The position numbers were made by a program, and so were the translations under genes. Of a stretch of DNA of 64,000 bases, positions 17,684 through 25,445 are shown piece after piece (position 1 is the stretch's first letter; each line of letters begins with the position of its first letter). The notes beneath the pieces were generated by a model, which saw only the letters and a program-made list of their open reading frames with translations, had not been told where the DNA came from and ran no database searches. This stretch comes from an uncultured Pelagibacteraceae bacterium (GTDB lineage: Bacteria > Pseudomonadota > Alphaproteobacteria > Pelagibacterales > Pelagibacteraceae): the NCBI GenBank assembly GCA_902555585.1, contig CACDSY010000001.1:124001-188000 (forward strand), in the 5' to 3' direction.

Positions 17684-18079
17684 ATGGATATTAATATTTT
17701 AAAAATAGCTTCTGATACAAAAAACAATAAACATATTAATAACTGTACTCATTCGATGAAATATAAAAGTCAAATTTGTGGTGATGAGATTGAAATTTTT
17801 TTAATTATTAAAGACAATGTTATAAAAGATTTCTCTTATCAATCTCAATCTTGTATATATTGCAATGCATCTGCAAATTTAGCTACAAAAAATTTTAAGA
17901 AAAAAAGTAAAGATAAAATTAAAAATTTTTTAAAATTATTGGATAAGTTTAATGATAAAGAAAATATTTCATTTCCAAGTGAATGGAAAGAGTTTAAAAA
18001 ACTCTTTGATAAAAAAAATTATGCAAGGAAAGAATGTTTAACACTTCCAATAAAAGCTTTAAAAAAAGTAATACAATAA
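17684..18079 (+). CDS. NifU-like/SufU-type iron-sulfur scaffold protein
   Basis: A 131-residue cytoplasmic protein of the NifU N-terminal (SufU/IscU) superfamily, which holds or relays Fe-S clusters or sulfur. The three ligand positions are visible: C32 in ICGD (with D34), C57 and C60 in SQSCIYCNAS, and C118 in RKECLTLP. It has no C-terminal NifU thioredoxin-like domain. The gene is followed without a gap by an HPP-family gene, which is an unusual partner, so it may have a role outside the main suf operon. Confidence 0.78.
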   Translation: MDINILKIASDTKNNKHINNCTHSMKYKSQICGDEIEIFLIIKDNVIKDFSYQSQSCIYCNASANLATKNFKKKSKDKIKNFLKLLDKFNDKENISFPSEWKEFKKLFDKKNYARKECLTLPIKALKKVIQ

Positions 18080-18541
18080 ATGAATAAAGATAAAATTTTA
18101 AAATCCCTTTTAGCGTTGATTTTTACAACTGTTACGATTGGTGTTCTCACTTTATTAACTTATAAAACTAATTTTGGACTTTTTTTAATTGCATCATTTG
18201 GATCCTCAATGGTTCTTCTATATGGTTACCCAGAAAGTCCATTTGCTAAACCTAAAAATATATTGTTTGGTCATCTAGTAACTTCAGCAATTGGAATTCT
18301 ATTTTATAATTTTATCCCCTTACCAATTTATATATCGATACCTTTAGCAGTAGGTATTGGTGTTGGATTGATGATTTTACTAGATGTAACCCACCCTCCA
18401 GCTGGAGGAAATCCTATCATAGTTATATTGGGCTCAGTATCGTTTGACTATTTATTCTCCCCAATATTAACTGGATGTTTGATTATAATAGCCTTTGGAA
18501 TTATTCTGAATAAATTCGTTGCTAAAAAGAAATACCCCTAA
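18080..18541 (+). CDS. HPP-family membrane protein
   Basis: A 153-residue integral membrane protein with four to five helices and the family motif HPPAGGNPII near residue 111. HPP proteins are associated with nitrite or other anion transport in plants and cyanobacteria; the substrate in heterotrophic bacteria is unknown. Its ATG follows directly on the TAA of the NifU-like gene, so the pair must be translated together. Confidence 0.85.
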   Translation: MNKDKILKSLLALIFTTVTIGVLTLLTYKTNFGLFLIASFGSSMVLLYGYPESPFAKPKNILFGHLVTSAIGILFYNFIPLPIYISIPLAVGIGVGLMILLDVTHPPAGGNPIIVILGSVSFDYLFSPILTGCLIIIAFGIILNKFVAKKKYP

Positions 18542-18556
18542 TCAAGTACTATTCGT

Positions 18557-18586
18557 TTGATTGATGTTCTTATTTTATGCTACACT
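18557..18586 (+). promoter_or_regulatory. Candidate promoter of the formate dehydrogenase gene
   Basis: TTGATT (18557-18562) is followed after 18 bp by TACACT (18581-18586). A good ribosome-binding site (AGGAGAAAAA) comes directly before the ATG at 18641. The match is moderate. Confidence 0.4.
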
Positions 18587-18640
18587 TTCATAAGAAAATA
18601 TCTATAGAGAGATTTTAAAACAAAAATATTAGGAGAAAAA

Positions 18641-19840
18641 ATGAAAGTACTTTGCGTGTTATATGATGATCCTAAAGGTGGTATGCCTAAAGCTTACCCT
18701 TTATCAGATCTTCCAAAATTAGAAAAATACCCTGATGGAATGACTTTACCTAGTCCAAAAGGTAGGGATTTCACACCTGGAGAATTATTAGGATGTGTAT
18801 CTGGTGAATTAGGATTAAGAAAATTTTTAGAGAGCAATGGTCATGAGTTAGTTGTAACAAACAGTAAGGATGGAGAAGGATGCGAGGCTGATAAACATAT
18901 AGTAGATGCAGATATAGTTATTTCTCAACCATTCTTTCCTTATTATTTAACAAAAGAAAAGATTGAAAAAGCAAAAAACTTGAAAATGGCAATAACTGCA
19001 GGAATTGGTTCAGATCACGTAGATTTACAAGCAGCAATGGATCATAAAATTGATGTCGTAGAAGTTACTTTCTGTAACTCAAGATCAGTTGCTGAGCATA
19101 TAGTAATGATGATAGTTTCACTTGTTCGAGATTACCACAACCAACATCGAATTGTAAATGAAGGTGGATGGAATATAGCAGATGCTGTTCAAAGATCTTA
19201 CGATGTTGAGGGAATGCATATTGGAACTGTAGCAGCTGGAAGAATTGGATTAGATGCACTCAGAAAAATGAAACCTTTTGATGTTCATCTTCACTATTTT
19301 GATAGGCATAGATTACCTGAGTCAGTTGAAAAGGAGTTAAATCTTACTTTCCATGAAACTGTGGAGTCTATGGTTAAAGTATGTGATGTTGTAACAATCA
19401 ACTGTCCTCTTCATCCTGAAACAGAAAATTTATTTGATGATGAAATGATAGGTAAAATGAAAAAAGGTGCATACATTGTAAATACAGCAAGAGGTAAAAT
19501 TTGTAATAGAGATGCAATAGCAAAAGCCTTGAAGAGCGGACAATTAAGTGGATATGCAGGAGACGTATGGTTTCCTCAACCAGCTCCAAACGATCACGTG
19601 TGGAGAACAATGCCAAACCATGGAATGACACCTCATACTTCTGGAACATCACTATCTGCTCAAGCTAGATATGCTGATGGTGTAAGAGAAATCTTAGAAT
19701 GTTTCTTTGAAGGTAGTGAAATACGTAACCAATACTTGATTGTTAAAGATGGACAATTAGCTGGAATGGGTGCGCATTCTTATAGTAAAGGAAGCGCTAC
19801 CGGCGGTTCAGAAGAAGCGGCAAAATATCAAAAAAAATAA
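18641..19840 (+). CDS. fdh: NAD-dependent formate dehydrogenase
   Basis: A soluble, metal-free enzyme that oxidises formate to CO2 and makes NADH. The 399-residue chain follows the numbering of the Pseudomonas sp. 101 enzyme exactly: P97-F98 and N146 for formate binding, R284 and H332 for catalysis, Q313 positioning H332, the AAGRIG cofactor loop at 198-203, and D221 at the end of the second strand giving NAD specificity. It stands alone with its own promoter and strong ribosome-binding site, which fits a highly expressed energy gene for C1 oxidation. A long hairpin follows. Confidence 0.96.
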   Translation: MKVLCVLYDDPKGGMPKAYPLSDLPKLEKYPDGMTLPSPKGRDFTPGELLGCVSGELGLRKFLESNGHELVVTNSKDGEGCEADKHIVDADIVISQPFFPYYLTKEKIEKAKNLKMAITAGIGSDHVDLQAAMDHKIDVVEVTFCNSRSVAEHIVMMIVSLVRDYHNQHRIVNEGGWNIADAVQRSYDVEGMHIGTVAAGRIGLDALRKMKPFDVHLHYFDRHRLPESVEKELNLTFHETVESMVKVCDVVTINCPLHPETENLFDDEMIGKMKKGAYIVNTARGKICNRDAIAKALKSGQLSGYAGDVWFPQPAPNDHVWRTMPNHGMTPHTSGTSLSAQARYADGVREILECFFEGSEIRNQYLIVKDGQLAGMGAHSYSKGSATGGSEEAAKYQKK

Positions 19841-19857
19841 AGTTTTAAATAGAAATT

Positions 19858-19898
19858 ATTAAAGGTAAGCTATCAGTATTTAGATAGCTACCTTTAAT
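19858..19898 (+). promoter_or_regulatory. Long hairpin between fdh and msrA that includes the msrA start codon
   Basis: The arms 19858-19874 and 19883-19898 pair over 16 bp with one bulged A and an 8-base loop. The right arm ends inside the ATG of msrA (19897-19899), with no free ribosome-binding site. It may protect the fdh message, act as a weak terminator, or block msrA translation. No clear U-run follows on the plus strand. Confidence 0.7.
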
Positions 19899-20475
19899 GA
19901 AAAAATTTTTATCAATAATTTTCTTTCTTATTTCTGCAAACAGCTTTGCAAATTCACCAAATTTTGAAAGAGCTTATTTTGCTGGAGGGTGTTTTTGGTG
20001 CATGGAAGAGTCTTTTGAAAATATTCTTGGTGTTTCAAAAGTTATCTCTGGTTATTCAGGTGGCACTACAGAAAATCCAACTTATAAAGAAGTTACATAC
20101 GGAAACACAGGTCATTTTGAAGTTATTGAAGTCATATATATTCCAGAAGTAGTTAGCTATGAAAAACTCTTAGAAGAATTCTGGGTAAATATTGATCCAT
20201 TTGATGCTGTAGGACAATTTTGTGACAAGGGATATAGTTATAGATCAGTGGCATTTTATCAAAATGATAAGCAAAAAAACTTAATAGAAAATAGTATTAA
20301 GGAAATAGAGAAAAAATTTAAAAAAAAAGTAGTAACTTATGTAAGAAAATTTGATAAATTTTACATGGCAGAGGCTGTTCATCAAGATTATTACCAAATA
20401 AATTTTCTTAATTACTTAAGATATAAAAAAGGATGTAGACGCGAAGCAATATTAAATAGTATTTGGGGATCTTAA
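19897..20475 (+). CDS. msrA: Peptide-methionine (S)-S-oxide reductase, exported form
   Basis: MsrA repairs oxidised methionine. The catalytic site GGCFWC is at 30-35 with C32 as the nucleophile, and the family segments GYSGG and FDAVGQFCDKGYSYRS follow. The first 18 residues (MKKFLSIIFFLISANSFA) form a signal peptide, so the protein acts in the periplasm, and this fixes the start at the ATG at 19897. That ATG lies in the 3' arm of a long hairpin and lacks a ribosome-binding site. The next gene starts directly after the stop. Confidence 0.93.
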   Translation: MKKFLSIIFFLISANSFANSPNFERAYFAGGCFWCMEESFENILGVSKVISGYSGGTTENPTYKEVTYGNTGHFEVIEVIYIPEVVSYEKLLEEFWVNIDPFDAVGQFCDKGYSYRSVAFYQNDKQKNLIENSIKEIEKKFKKKVVTYVRKFDKFYMAEAVHQDYYQINFLNYLRYKKGCRREAILNSIWGS

Positions 20476-21483
20476 ATGTCTGTAGTTAGTAAATACGTAT
20501 CTTTAAAAAATTATATTCCAATTGGCTTACCGAAAGAGACAGATTTTGAAATAAAATCAAAAGAAATTTCAATTAATGATGAAAAAAATATTTTAGTATC
20601 AAATTCATGGATTTCAGTTGATCCATACATGCGTGCAAGAATGACTGAGAGAAAAAATTATAAACCACCATTTAAAATTGGTGAGGAAATGGAGGGGTAT
20701 GCAATTGGTAAAGTAGAACTCTCAAATGATAAAGATTTTAGTGTTGGAGATTTAGTATTTAGCAGTCTTGGTATGAGAGATAAATTTGTTTGTAGTTCTG
20801 ATGAACTAAAGAAACTAAAACCAATTGATATGCCTATACAGTCGTACTTGGGTCCACTTGGAATGACAGGGCATACAGCTTACATTGGACTTTTCAAACA
20901 TGGAGAATTGAAATCTGGGCAAACTATATTAGTCTCTTCTGCTGGAGGTAGCGTTGGATCTACAGTTTGCCAAATTGCAAAAAATCTTGGTTGTAAAGTT
21001 ATTGCAAGCACAGGGTCTGATGAAAAAGTTGATTGGTTAAAAAATGAATTAAAAGTTGATCATGCTTTTAATTATAAGAAAGTAAAAAACCTTGTATTAC
21101 ATTTCAAGGAAATTTGTCCTGATGGTTTTGATCTTTATTTTGATAATGTTGGTGGAGACTTTTTAGAGTCCGCTATTTTCCAAATGAAAACATATGGTCG
21201 TATTGTGATTTGTGGAAGAATTTCACAGATGAATGCAACAAACCCTGGATCTGGTTTGAAAAATATGGCTTATGTTTTAGTAAAAAGACTTACAATTAAA
21301 GGATTTCTTATTTTTGATCACGATAATGAGAGAGAGCCATTTGAAACTGAAATGTCAAAATGGTTGGCGGATGGTAAAATAAAATTTAAAGAAACTATCT
21401 ACGAAGGAATAGAGAATGCTCCAAAGTCATTTATTGATTTATTAAATGGTAAAAATATTGGCAAAATGCTTGTCAAAATTTAG
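20476..21483 (+). CDS. NADP-dependent oxidoreductase (MDR superfamily, CurA/PTGR-like)
   Basis: A 335-residue medium-chain reductase without zinc ligands, of the group reducing enones and alkenals. GEEMEGYAIGKVE near residue 68 and LGPLGMTGHTAYIGL near 128 are typical, and AGGSVGSTVCQIAKNLG near 156 is the cofactor-binding motif. The group detoxifies lipid-peroxidation products such as 2-alkenals, which would fit its adjacency to msrA (no gap), but the substrate is not proven. Confidence 0.88.
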   Translation: MSVVSKYVSLKNYIPIGLPKETDFEIKSKEISINDEKNILVSNSWISVDPYMRARMTERKNYKPPFKIGEEMEGYAIGKVELSNDKDFSVGDLVFSSLGMRDKFVCSSDELKKLKPIDMPIQSYLGPLGMTGHTAYIGLFKHGELKSGQTILVSSAGGSVGSTVCQIAKNLGCKVIASTGSDEKVDWLKNELKVDHAFNYKKVKNLVLHFKEICPDGFDLYFDNVGGDFLESAIFQMKTYGRIVICGRISQMNATNPGSGLKNMAYVLVKRLTIKGFLIFDHDNEREPFETEMSKWLADGKIKFKETIYEGIENAPKSFIDLLNGKNIGKMLVKI

Positions 21484-21516
21484 TTAGGAAATTTTGTGAC
21501 TTTAAATCCTCAATAA

Positions 21517-22365
21517 ATGATTAAAACATTTCCTTTACTATTTATATTTCTATGGTCATCTGCATTCATCTCAGGTGATATTATAGTTCAGAATGCATCA
21601 CCTTTTGCAGCACTTGCCTTTAGATTTGGAATTGTAACTATAGGTTTCTTCTTATTCGCATTACTTAAAAAAGAGATAATTTTTACAAAAGTGAGATATA
21701 TATTAGAAAGCATAACTACAGGTGTATTATTTCATGGATTATATCTTGGTGGTTGTTGGTACGCGTTTCATGTAGGAGTCCCTGCAAGTGTTGTAGCTTT
21801 AATAGTTACTCTTCAGCCAATATTAACTAACTTATTATCAGGACCAATTTATAATGAAGTAATAGGGTGGAGACAGTGGGTTGGTATTATATTTGGTTTT
21901 ATTGGCTCTTTACTAGTGCTTGGGGTAGATTTTGGAGATGAGTTTCCAAAGGATGGACTAGTAACTTGTTTTATTGCTCTTACTGCAATCACTACAGGAA
22001 CTTTGTGGCAAAAAAAATTAAGTGGTAATGTTCCATTATCAGTTAATAATGGATTTCAAGCTTTTGGTGGCTGTTCTTTTAATTTAATTTTAATATCAAC
22101 ATTTGAAACTCCTTATATAAATTTTACAACAGGATTTTTATTAGGAATGACACATCAAATTATTCTAGTGTCATTTGGAGCCTTCACAATTTTAATGTTT
22201 TTAATAAAAGCAGGCTCAGTGAGTAAAACTTCAACATTATTTTTTCTTGTCCCACCTACAACAGCTGTGATGGCCTATTTATTTTTAGGAGAAAAGTTAT
22301 CTAATATTGATATAGCAGGATTTATACTTGCAACAATTGGCGTTTATATTGCAACTAGAAAGTAA
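21517..22365 (+). CDS. EamA/DMT-family transporter
   Basis: A 282-residue inner-membrane protein with about ten helices. It starts with LLFIFLWSSAFISGDIIVQ, the usual EamA opening, and has the second-repeat pattern near LVPPTTAVMAYLFLGEKL. It is less similar to the other three EamA proteins of this window, so it is a different branch. Substrate is unknown. A GTG-started 59-codon gene follows its stop directly. Confidence 0.87.
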   Translation: MIKTFPLLFIFLWSSAFISGDIIVQNASPFAALAFRFGIVTIGFFLFALLKKEIIFTKVRYILESITTGVLFHGLYLGGCWYAFHVGVPASVVALIVTLQPILTNLLSGPIYNEVIGWRQWVGIIFGFIGSLLVLGVDFGDEFPKDGLVTCFIALTAITTGTLWQKKLSGNVPLSVNNGFQAFGGCSFNLILISTFETPYINFTTGFLLGMTHQIILVSFGAFTILMFLIKAGSVSKTSTLFFLVPPTTAVMAYLFLGEKLSNIDIAGFILATIGVYIATRK

Positions 22366-22545
22366 GTGAAAATTTTTAACTTTATAAAAAAATTTTATCG
22401 GCCTTTTGTGTTAACTTATCTTTTTTTTTCGATTGGGATAAGTTTTTATCCATCCTTTGAATTTTACTCGTTTAAAGGACAATTATTGATATTAGCTGTA
22501 TCTATATTTAACGGAATACTAGGAGTTTATATTAAAAAATTATAA
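22366..22545 (+). CDS. Small membrane protein (59 aa)
   Basis: A GTG immediately after the TAA of the EamA gene opens a 59-codon frame. The product has a basic N-terminus (KIFNFIKKFYRPF) and two hydrophobic stretches (LTYLFFSIGISF and LLILAVSIFNGILGVYI), so it should cross the membrane twice. I do not recognise it. The last 6 bp overlap the end of the convergent FAD oxidase gene. The direct TAA-GTG junction suggests translation by reinitiation. Confidence 0.5.
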   Translation: MKIFNFIKKFYRPFVLTYLFFSIGISFYPSFEFYSFKGQLLILAVSIFNGILGVYIKKL

Positions 22546-23643
22546 AACGTAAGGTTCTGGTCTAGCATTACTTTTTAAAACTCTTTCTACATCAAAAACA
22601 CTTATATCTATTGATTGGTAGCTACCTGTTGTGATCAATTCAGTCAGAGCCCTTCCAATACCTGGTGCCTGCATTAAACCTCTTCCAGTGAAACCAGAGG
22701 CTAAATAAACATTGTCATATTTTGGATGTTTGCCTACAACTGCGTTGTTATCAAGTTTATTACAATCATAAAATCCTGCCCAACCACCGGTTAATTTTAG
22801 TTCTTCAAAGGCTGGAACTCTTTTTGCCAGAGCAGGCCAAACTAATTCTTCAAAATCATTCCATGCTGGTTCTAAATCTTTCGCATCAAATACAGATATA
22901 GGTGAACCTGCTAAGAACTCTTTACCCTCTGGTCTCCAATATACACCAGTTGTTAAATCTCCAGTTAGTGGCATATCAGGAAAATGTTTTGGACATTTAA
23001 CTCGAAATACAGTGTGCTTTTGTGGTTCAACTGGAATATCTGATAACAATTCTTTAGTCCAACATCCTGCTGCTGAAATGATAGTTTTTGCATTTATCTC
23101 TGACAAATTTTTAACCTCACCTTTAAGAAACTCTGCGCCTAACTCAATTGCTTTACTTTTTAAAGCACTATGAAACATAAAAGGATCAATCCAACCTTCA
23201 CTTTTATTATCAGTATATGTAGCTGTTTCTATACCTTCGTTATTTATATATGGAAAAATTTTATTTAATTCTGAACCTTTAATATTTTTAGTACCAGCAT
23301 CGCATTCTCTATGATTTTCCAAAGCTTTATATTGTTCCTCTGCATGTTCTGGTCCAAACATTAAAAGGTATCCATTAGGAACCATGCTTGCCGTTGGGTT
23401 TGGATTTTTTTTTGTTTTTAATAATTCTGGTATTTTAAAGATGAATTCTCTAGCAAATTTACCTAAAAGTATATTTTCTTTTTGAAAAAATTGTCTTCTA
23501 AATCCACCTAAAGATAAAGGAAATGAGGCAGTCTTATATGTAGGGTCTCTCTCAATTACCTTAACTTTTCTACCTTCCATTGATAAAAAGTATGCAGTTG
23601 CAGCGCCTATTATACCTCCACCAACTATGACGACATCATCCAT
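22540..23643 (-). CDS. FAD-dependent oxidoreductase (DAO family, FOXRED1-like)
   Basis: A 367-residue flavoprotein with the N-terminal dinucleotide fold VVIVGGGIIGAATAYFLS, a second FAD contact around AAGCWTKEL (residues 193-201) and the C-terminal GFTGRGLMQAPGIGRALTEL. The family includes sarcosine and dimethylglycine oxidases, glycine oxidase and FOXRED1; the closest feel is FOXRED1-like, with an SLGGFRRQF segment near the FAD ribose. It probably oxidises an N-methylated or free amino acid. Neighbouring genes do not name the substrate. Confidence 0.85.
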   Translation of the reverse strand: MDDVVIVGGGIIGAATAYFLSMEGRKVKVIERDPTYKTASFPLSLGGFRRQFFQKENILLGKFAREFIFKIPELLKTKKNPNPTASMVPNGYLLMFGPEHAEEQYKALENHRECDAGTKNIKGSELNKIFPYINNEGIETATYTDNKSEGWIDPFMFHSALKSKAIELGAEFLKGEVKNLSEINAKTIISAAGCWTKELLSDIPVEPQKHTVFRVKCPKHFPDMPLTGDLTTGVYWRPEGKEFLAGSPISVFDAKDLEPAWNDFEELVWPALAKRVPAFEELKLTGGWAGFYDCNKLDNNAVVGKHPKYDNVYLASGFTGRGLMQAPGIGRALTELITTGSYQSIDISVFDVERVLKSNARPEPYVL

Positions 23644-23658
23644 AAATTTAAATATATA

Positions 23659-24723
23659 CTATTTTCTTTGCATTAACCATAAAGCATCTTGAGATAAAAA
23701 ATAAATTTTTCCGTTAGAGGGATGCACTTGAATGTCTCTAATTCTCCCAATTTTATTTTTAAAAATAACCTCTTCTTTTACATTTGATAAATCATGAAAT
23801 ATCAGTTTTCTTAAGGATTTATCTTTTAAAGAAGTGATTAAAGCATGACTATTCCACTCATTAAACTCGTCACCTTTATAAATAGTTATTGCGCTAGTTG
23901 CTATTGAGGGTACCCAATATTGAATAGCTTTTGTAAATCCAGGTTTCCATTTTGGGCCAATTGGAATTCCAGAATAATTGGTTCCTCCCCATCCTAAAAT
24001 TTTCCATCCATAATTTTCACCTTTTTTAACTTCTCCGAACCAATCTCCACCTTTTGCCCCATGATTACTCATGTAAACTTTTCCATCAAATTCAGAAAGT
24101 GCCATCCCTTGAGGATTTCTAATTCCAATTTGATAAATCTCTGGCAACCAATCTACCATACCCTCAAACTTTGGATTATCTTTTGGTATACTTCCATCTA
24201 AATGAATTCTTATAATACTACCTGGATGCTTTGAGGCGTCTTGTGCAATCATACCTTGTCCTCTCTCACCCGCAGAAGCAAATATAAAATTATCTTTGAT
24301 AACTAATCTTGATCCAAAATGATAACCAGAGTCTATTGGGGGATTTGCTTGAAAAATATTTTTAAAGTTTAATTGTTTCTTATTAAATTCTGCTTTTGCA
24401 ATAGAAGTGCTAGTTTTATATCCACCTCTATCTTCAGTATATGAAATCCAAATATTATTGTCTTTATGAATAATATCTAATAAGCCTCCTTGACCATGGA
24501 CAACAAAGTTAAGTTGATGACTAATTTCTTGAATTTCTCTAGATAAAATATTTACAATTTTTATTTTGCCACTTTTTTCTGTAATTATTATTTCATTATT
24601 ATTAATAAAAGAGGATCCCCAAGGTGAATCTAGGTTAACTAATTTTTCTAATTTAAAGTTTTGTGAATACGATTTTGGGGCAAATACGAAAAAAAAAATT
24701 AAAACGTATATTATTTTTTTCAC
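23659..24723 (-). CDS. Exported PQQ-dependent sugar dehydrogenase-like protein
   Basis: A six-bladed beta-propeller protein of the soluble glucose/sorbosone dehydrogenase (YliI) family, about 354 residues from the preferred start. I choose the GTG at 24723 because it gives a clean signal peptide (KKIIYVLIFFFVFAPKSYSQ) and lies 1 bp past the SDR stop. Family features are RIHLDGSIP and the YQIGIRNPQGMALS segment with the PQQ-site arginine, and WGGTNYSGIPIGP. Whether it uses PQQ or another acceptor cannot be told. It is coupled to the SDR gene upstream. Confidence 0.85.
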   Translation of the reverse strand: MKKIIYVLIFFFVFAPKSYSQNFKLEKLVNLDSPWGSSFINNNEIIITEKSGKIKIVNILSREIQEISHQLNFVVHGQGGLLDIIHKDNNIWISYTEDRGGYKTSTSIAKAEFNKKQLNFKNIFQANPPIDSGYHFGSRLVIKDNFIFASAGERGQGMIAQDASKHPGSIIRIHLDGSIPKDNPKFEGMVDWLPEIYQIGIRNPQGMALSEFDGKVYMSNHGAKGGDWFGEVKKGENYGWKILGWGGTNYSGIPIGPKWKPGFTKAIQYWVPSIATSAITIYKGDEFNEWNSHALITSLKDKSLRKLIFHDLSNVKEEVIFKNKIGRIRDIQVHPSNGKIYFLSQDALWLMQRK

Positions 24724-24724
24724 T

Positions 24725-25435
24725 TTATGAAAGTTTTGATCTTCCACCATCAACTGCAATTATTTGACCCGTTACCCAGGAACTTTCCTCGGTAAGTAAA
24801 AATTTTGCTAAAGCTGCTCCATCTTTACCCTCACCTAGTCTTTTAAGTGGGTGGGCTTTAGCTATTCCTTGAGCAATTGCTGTATTTTTTAACATTGGTT
24901 GAGCTATCTTAGAATTAGTTAAACTTAGAGCAACACTATTAACTCTTATGTTTGGAGCAAATTCAGCTGCTAATGATACAGTTAGTCCCTCAATAGCCGC
25001 TTTGGTTGATGCTATTATTGAATGATTTGTAAAACCTCTTTGAGCTGCAACTGTTGAAAATAAAACAATTGAACCATTATTTTGTTTTAGGTTATCTTGA
25101 TATCCTTTGATTAAGTCCACCGCAGAATAAAAATTAAGTTTCATACATTTATTGAAATCATTCTCAGTTGCCATCTTTAAAGGCTTCAAATCTATAGATC
25201 CAACACAATATGCTACACCTTTGATTTCTGATATGTCTGATTTAATTGTATCCACGAACCCCTCGTGTAATACATCTGCCACAGTATAAGAAGAGTTCAA
25301 TTTCTCAGCTAAATTTTTAAGTTGACTTTCATCTCTTCCAACTAAATGAATTTCTTTACCAGAAGAATACATTTGCTCTGCTAAATTGGATCCGATAGAA
25401 CCTGTCGCACCGACAATTAGATATTTTTCTGACAT
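24725..25435 (-). CDS. SDR-family protein without the usual catalytic tyrosine
   Basis: A 236-residue short-chain dehydrogenase/reductase fold with GATGSIG (8-14) for the cofactor, a serine-containing VLFSTVAAQRG strand and the C-terminal GQIIAVDGGRS. In the active-site helix the conserved Tyr-x-x-x-Lys is replaced: the segment reads HSIIASTKAA, leaving Ile four positions before the lysine. This subgroup may have another reaction or a structural role. Its start is 10 bp from the divergent photolyase gene, so the promoters must overlap the coding ends. Confidence 0.82.
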   Translation of the reverse strand: MSEKYLIVGATGSIGSNLAEQMYSSGKEIHLVGRDESQLKNLAEKLNSSYTVADVLHEGFVDTIKSDISEIKGVAYCVGSIDLKPLKMATENDFNKCMKLNFYSAVDLIKGYQDNLKQNNGSIVLFSTVAAQRGFTNHSIIASTKAAIEGLTVSLAAEFAPNIRVNSVALSLTNSKIAQPMLKNTAIAQGIAKAHPLKRLGEGKDGAALAKFLLTEESSWVTGQIIAVDGGRSKLS

Positions 25436-25445
25436 ATAATAATTA

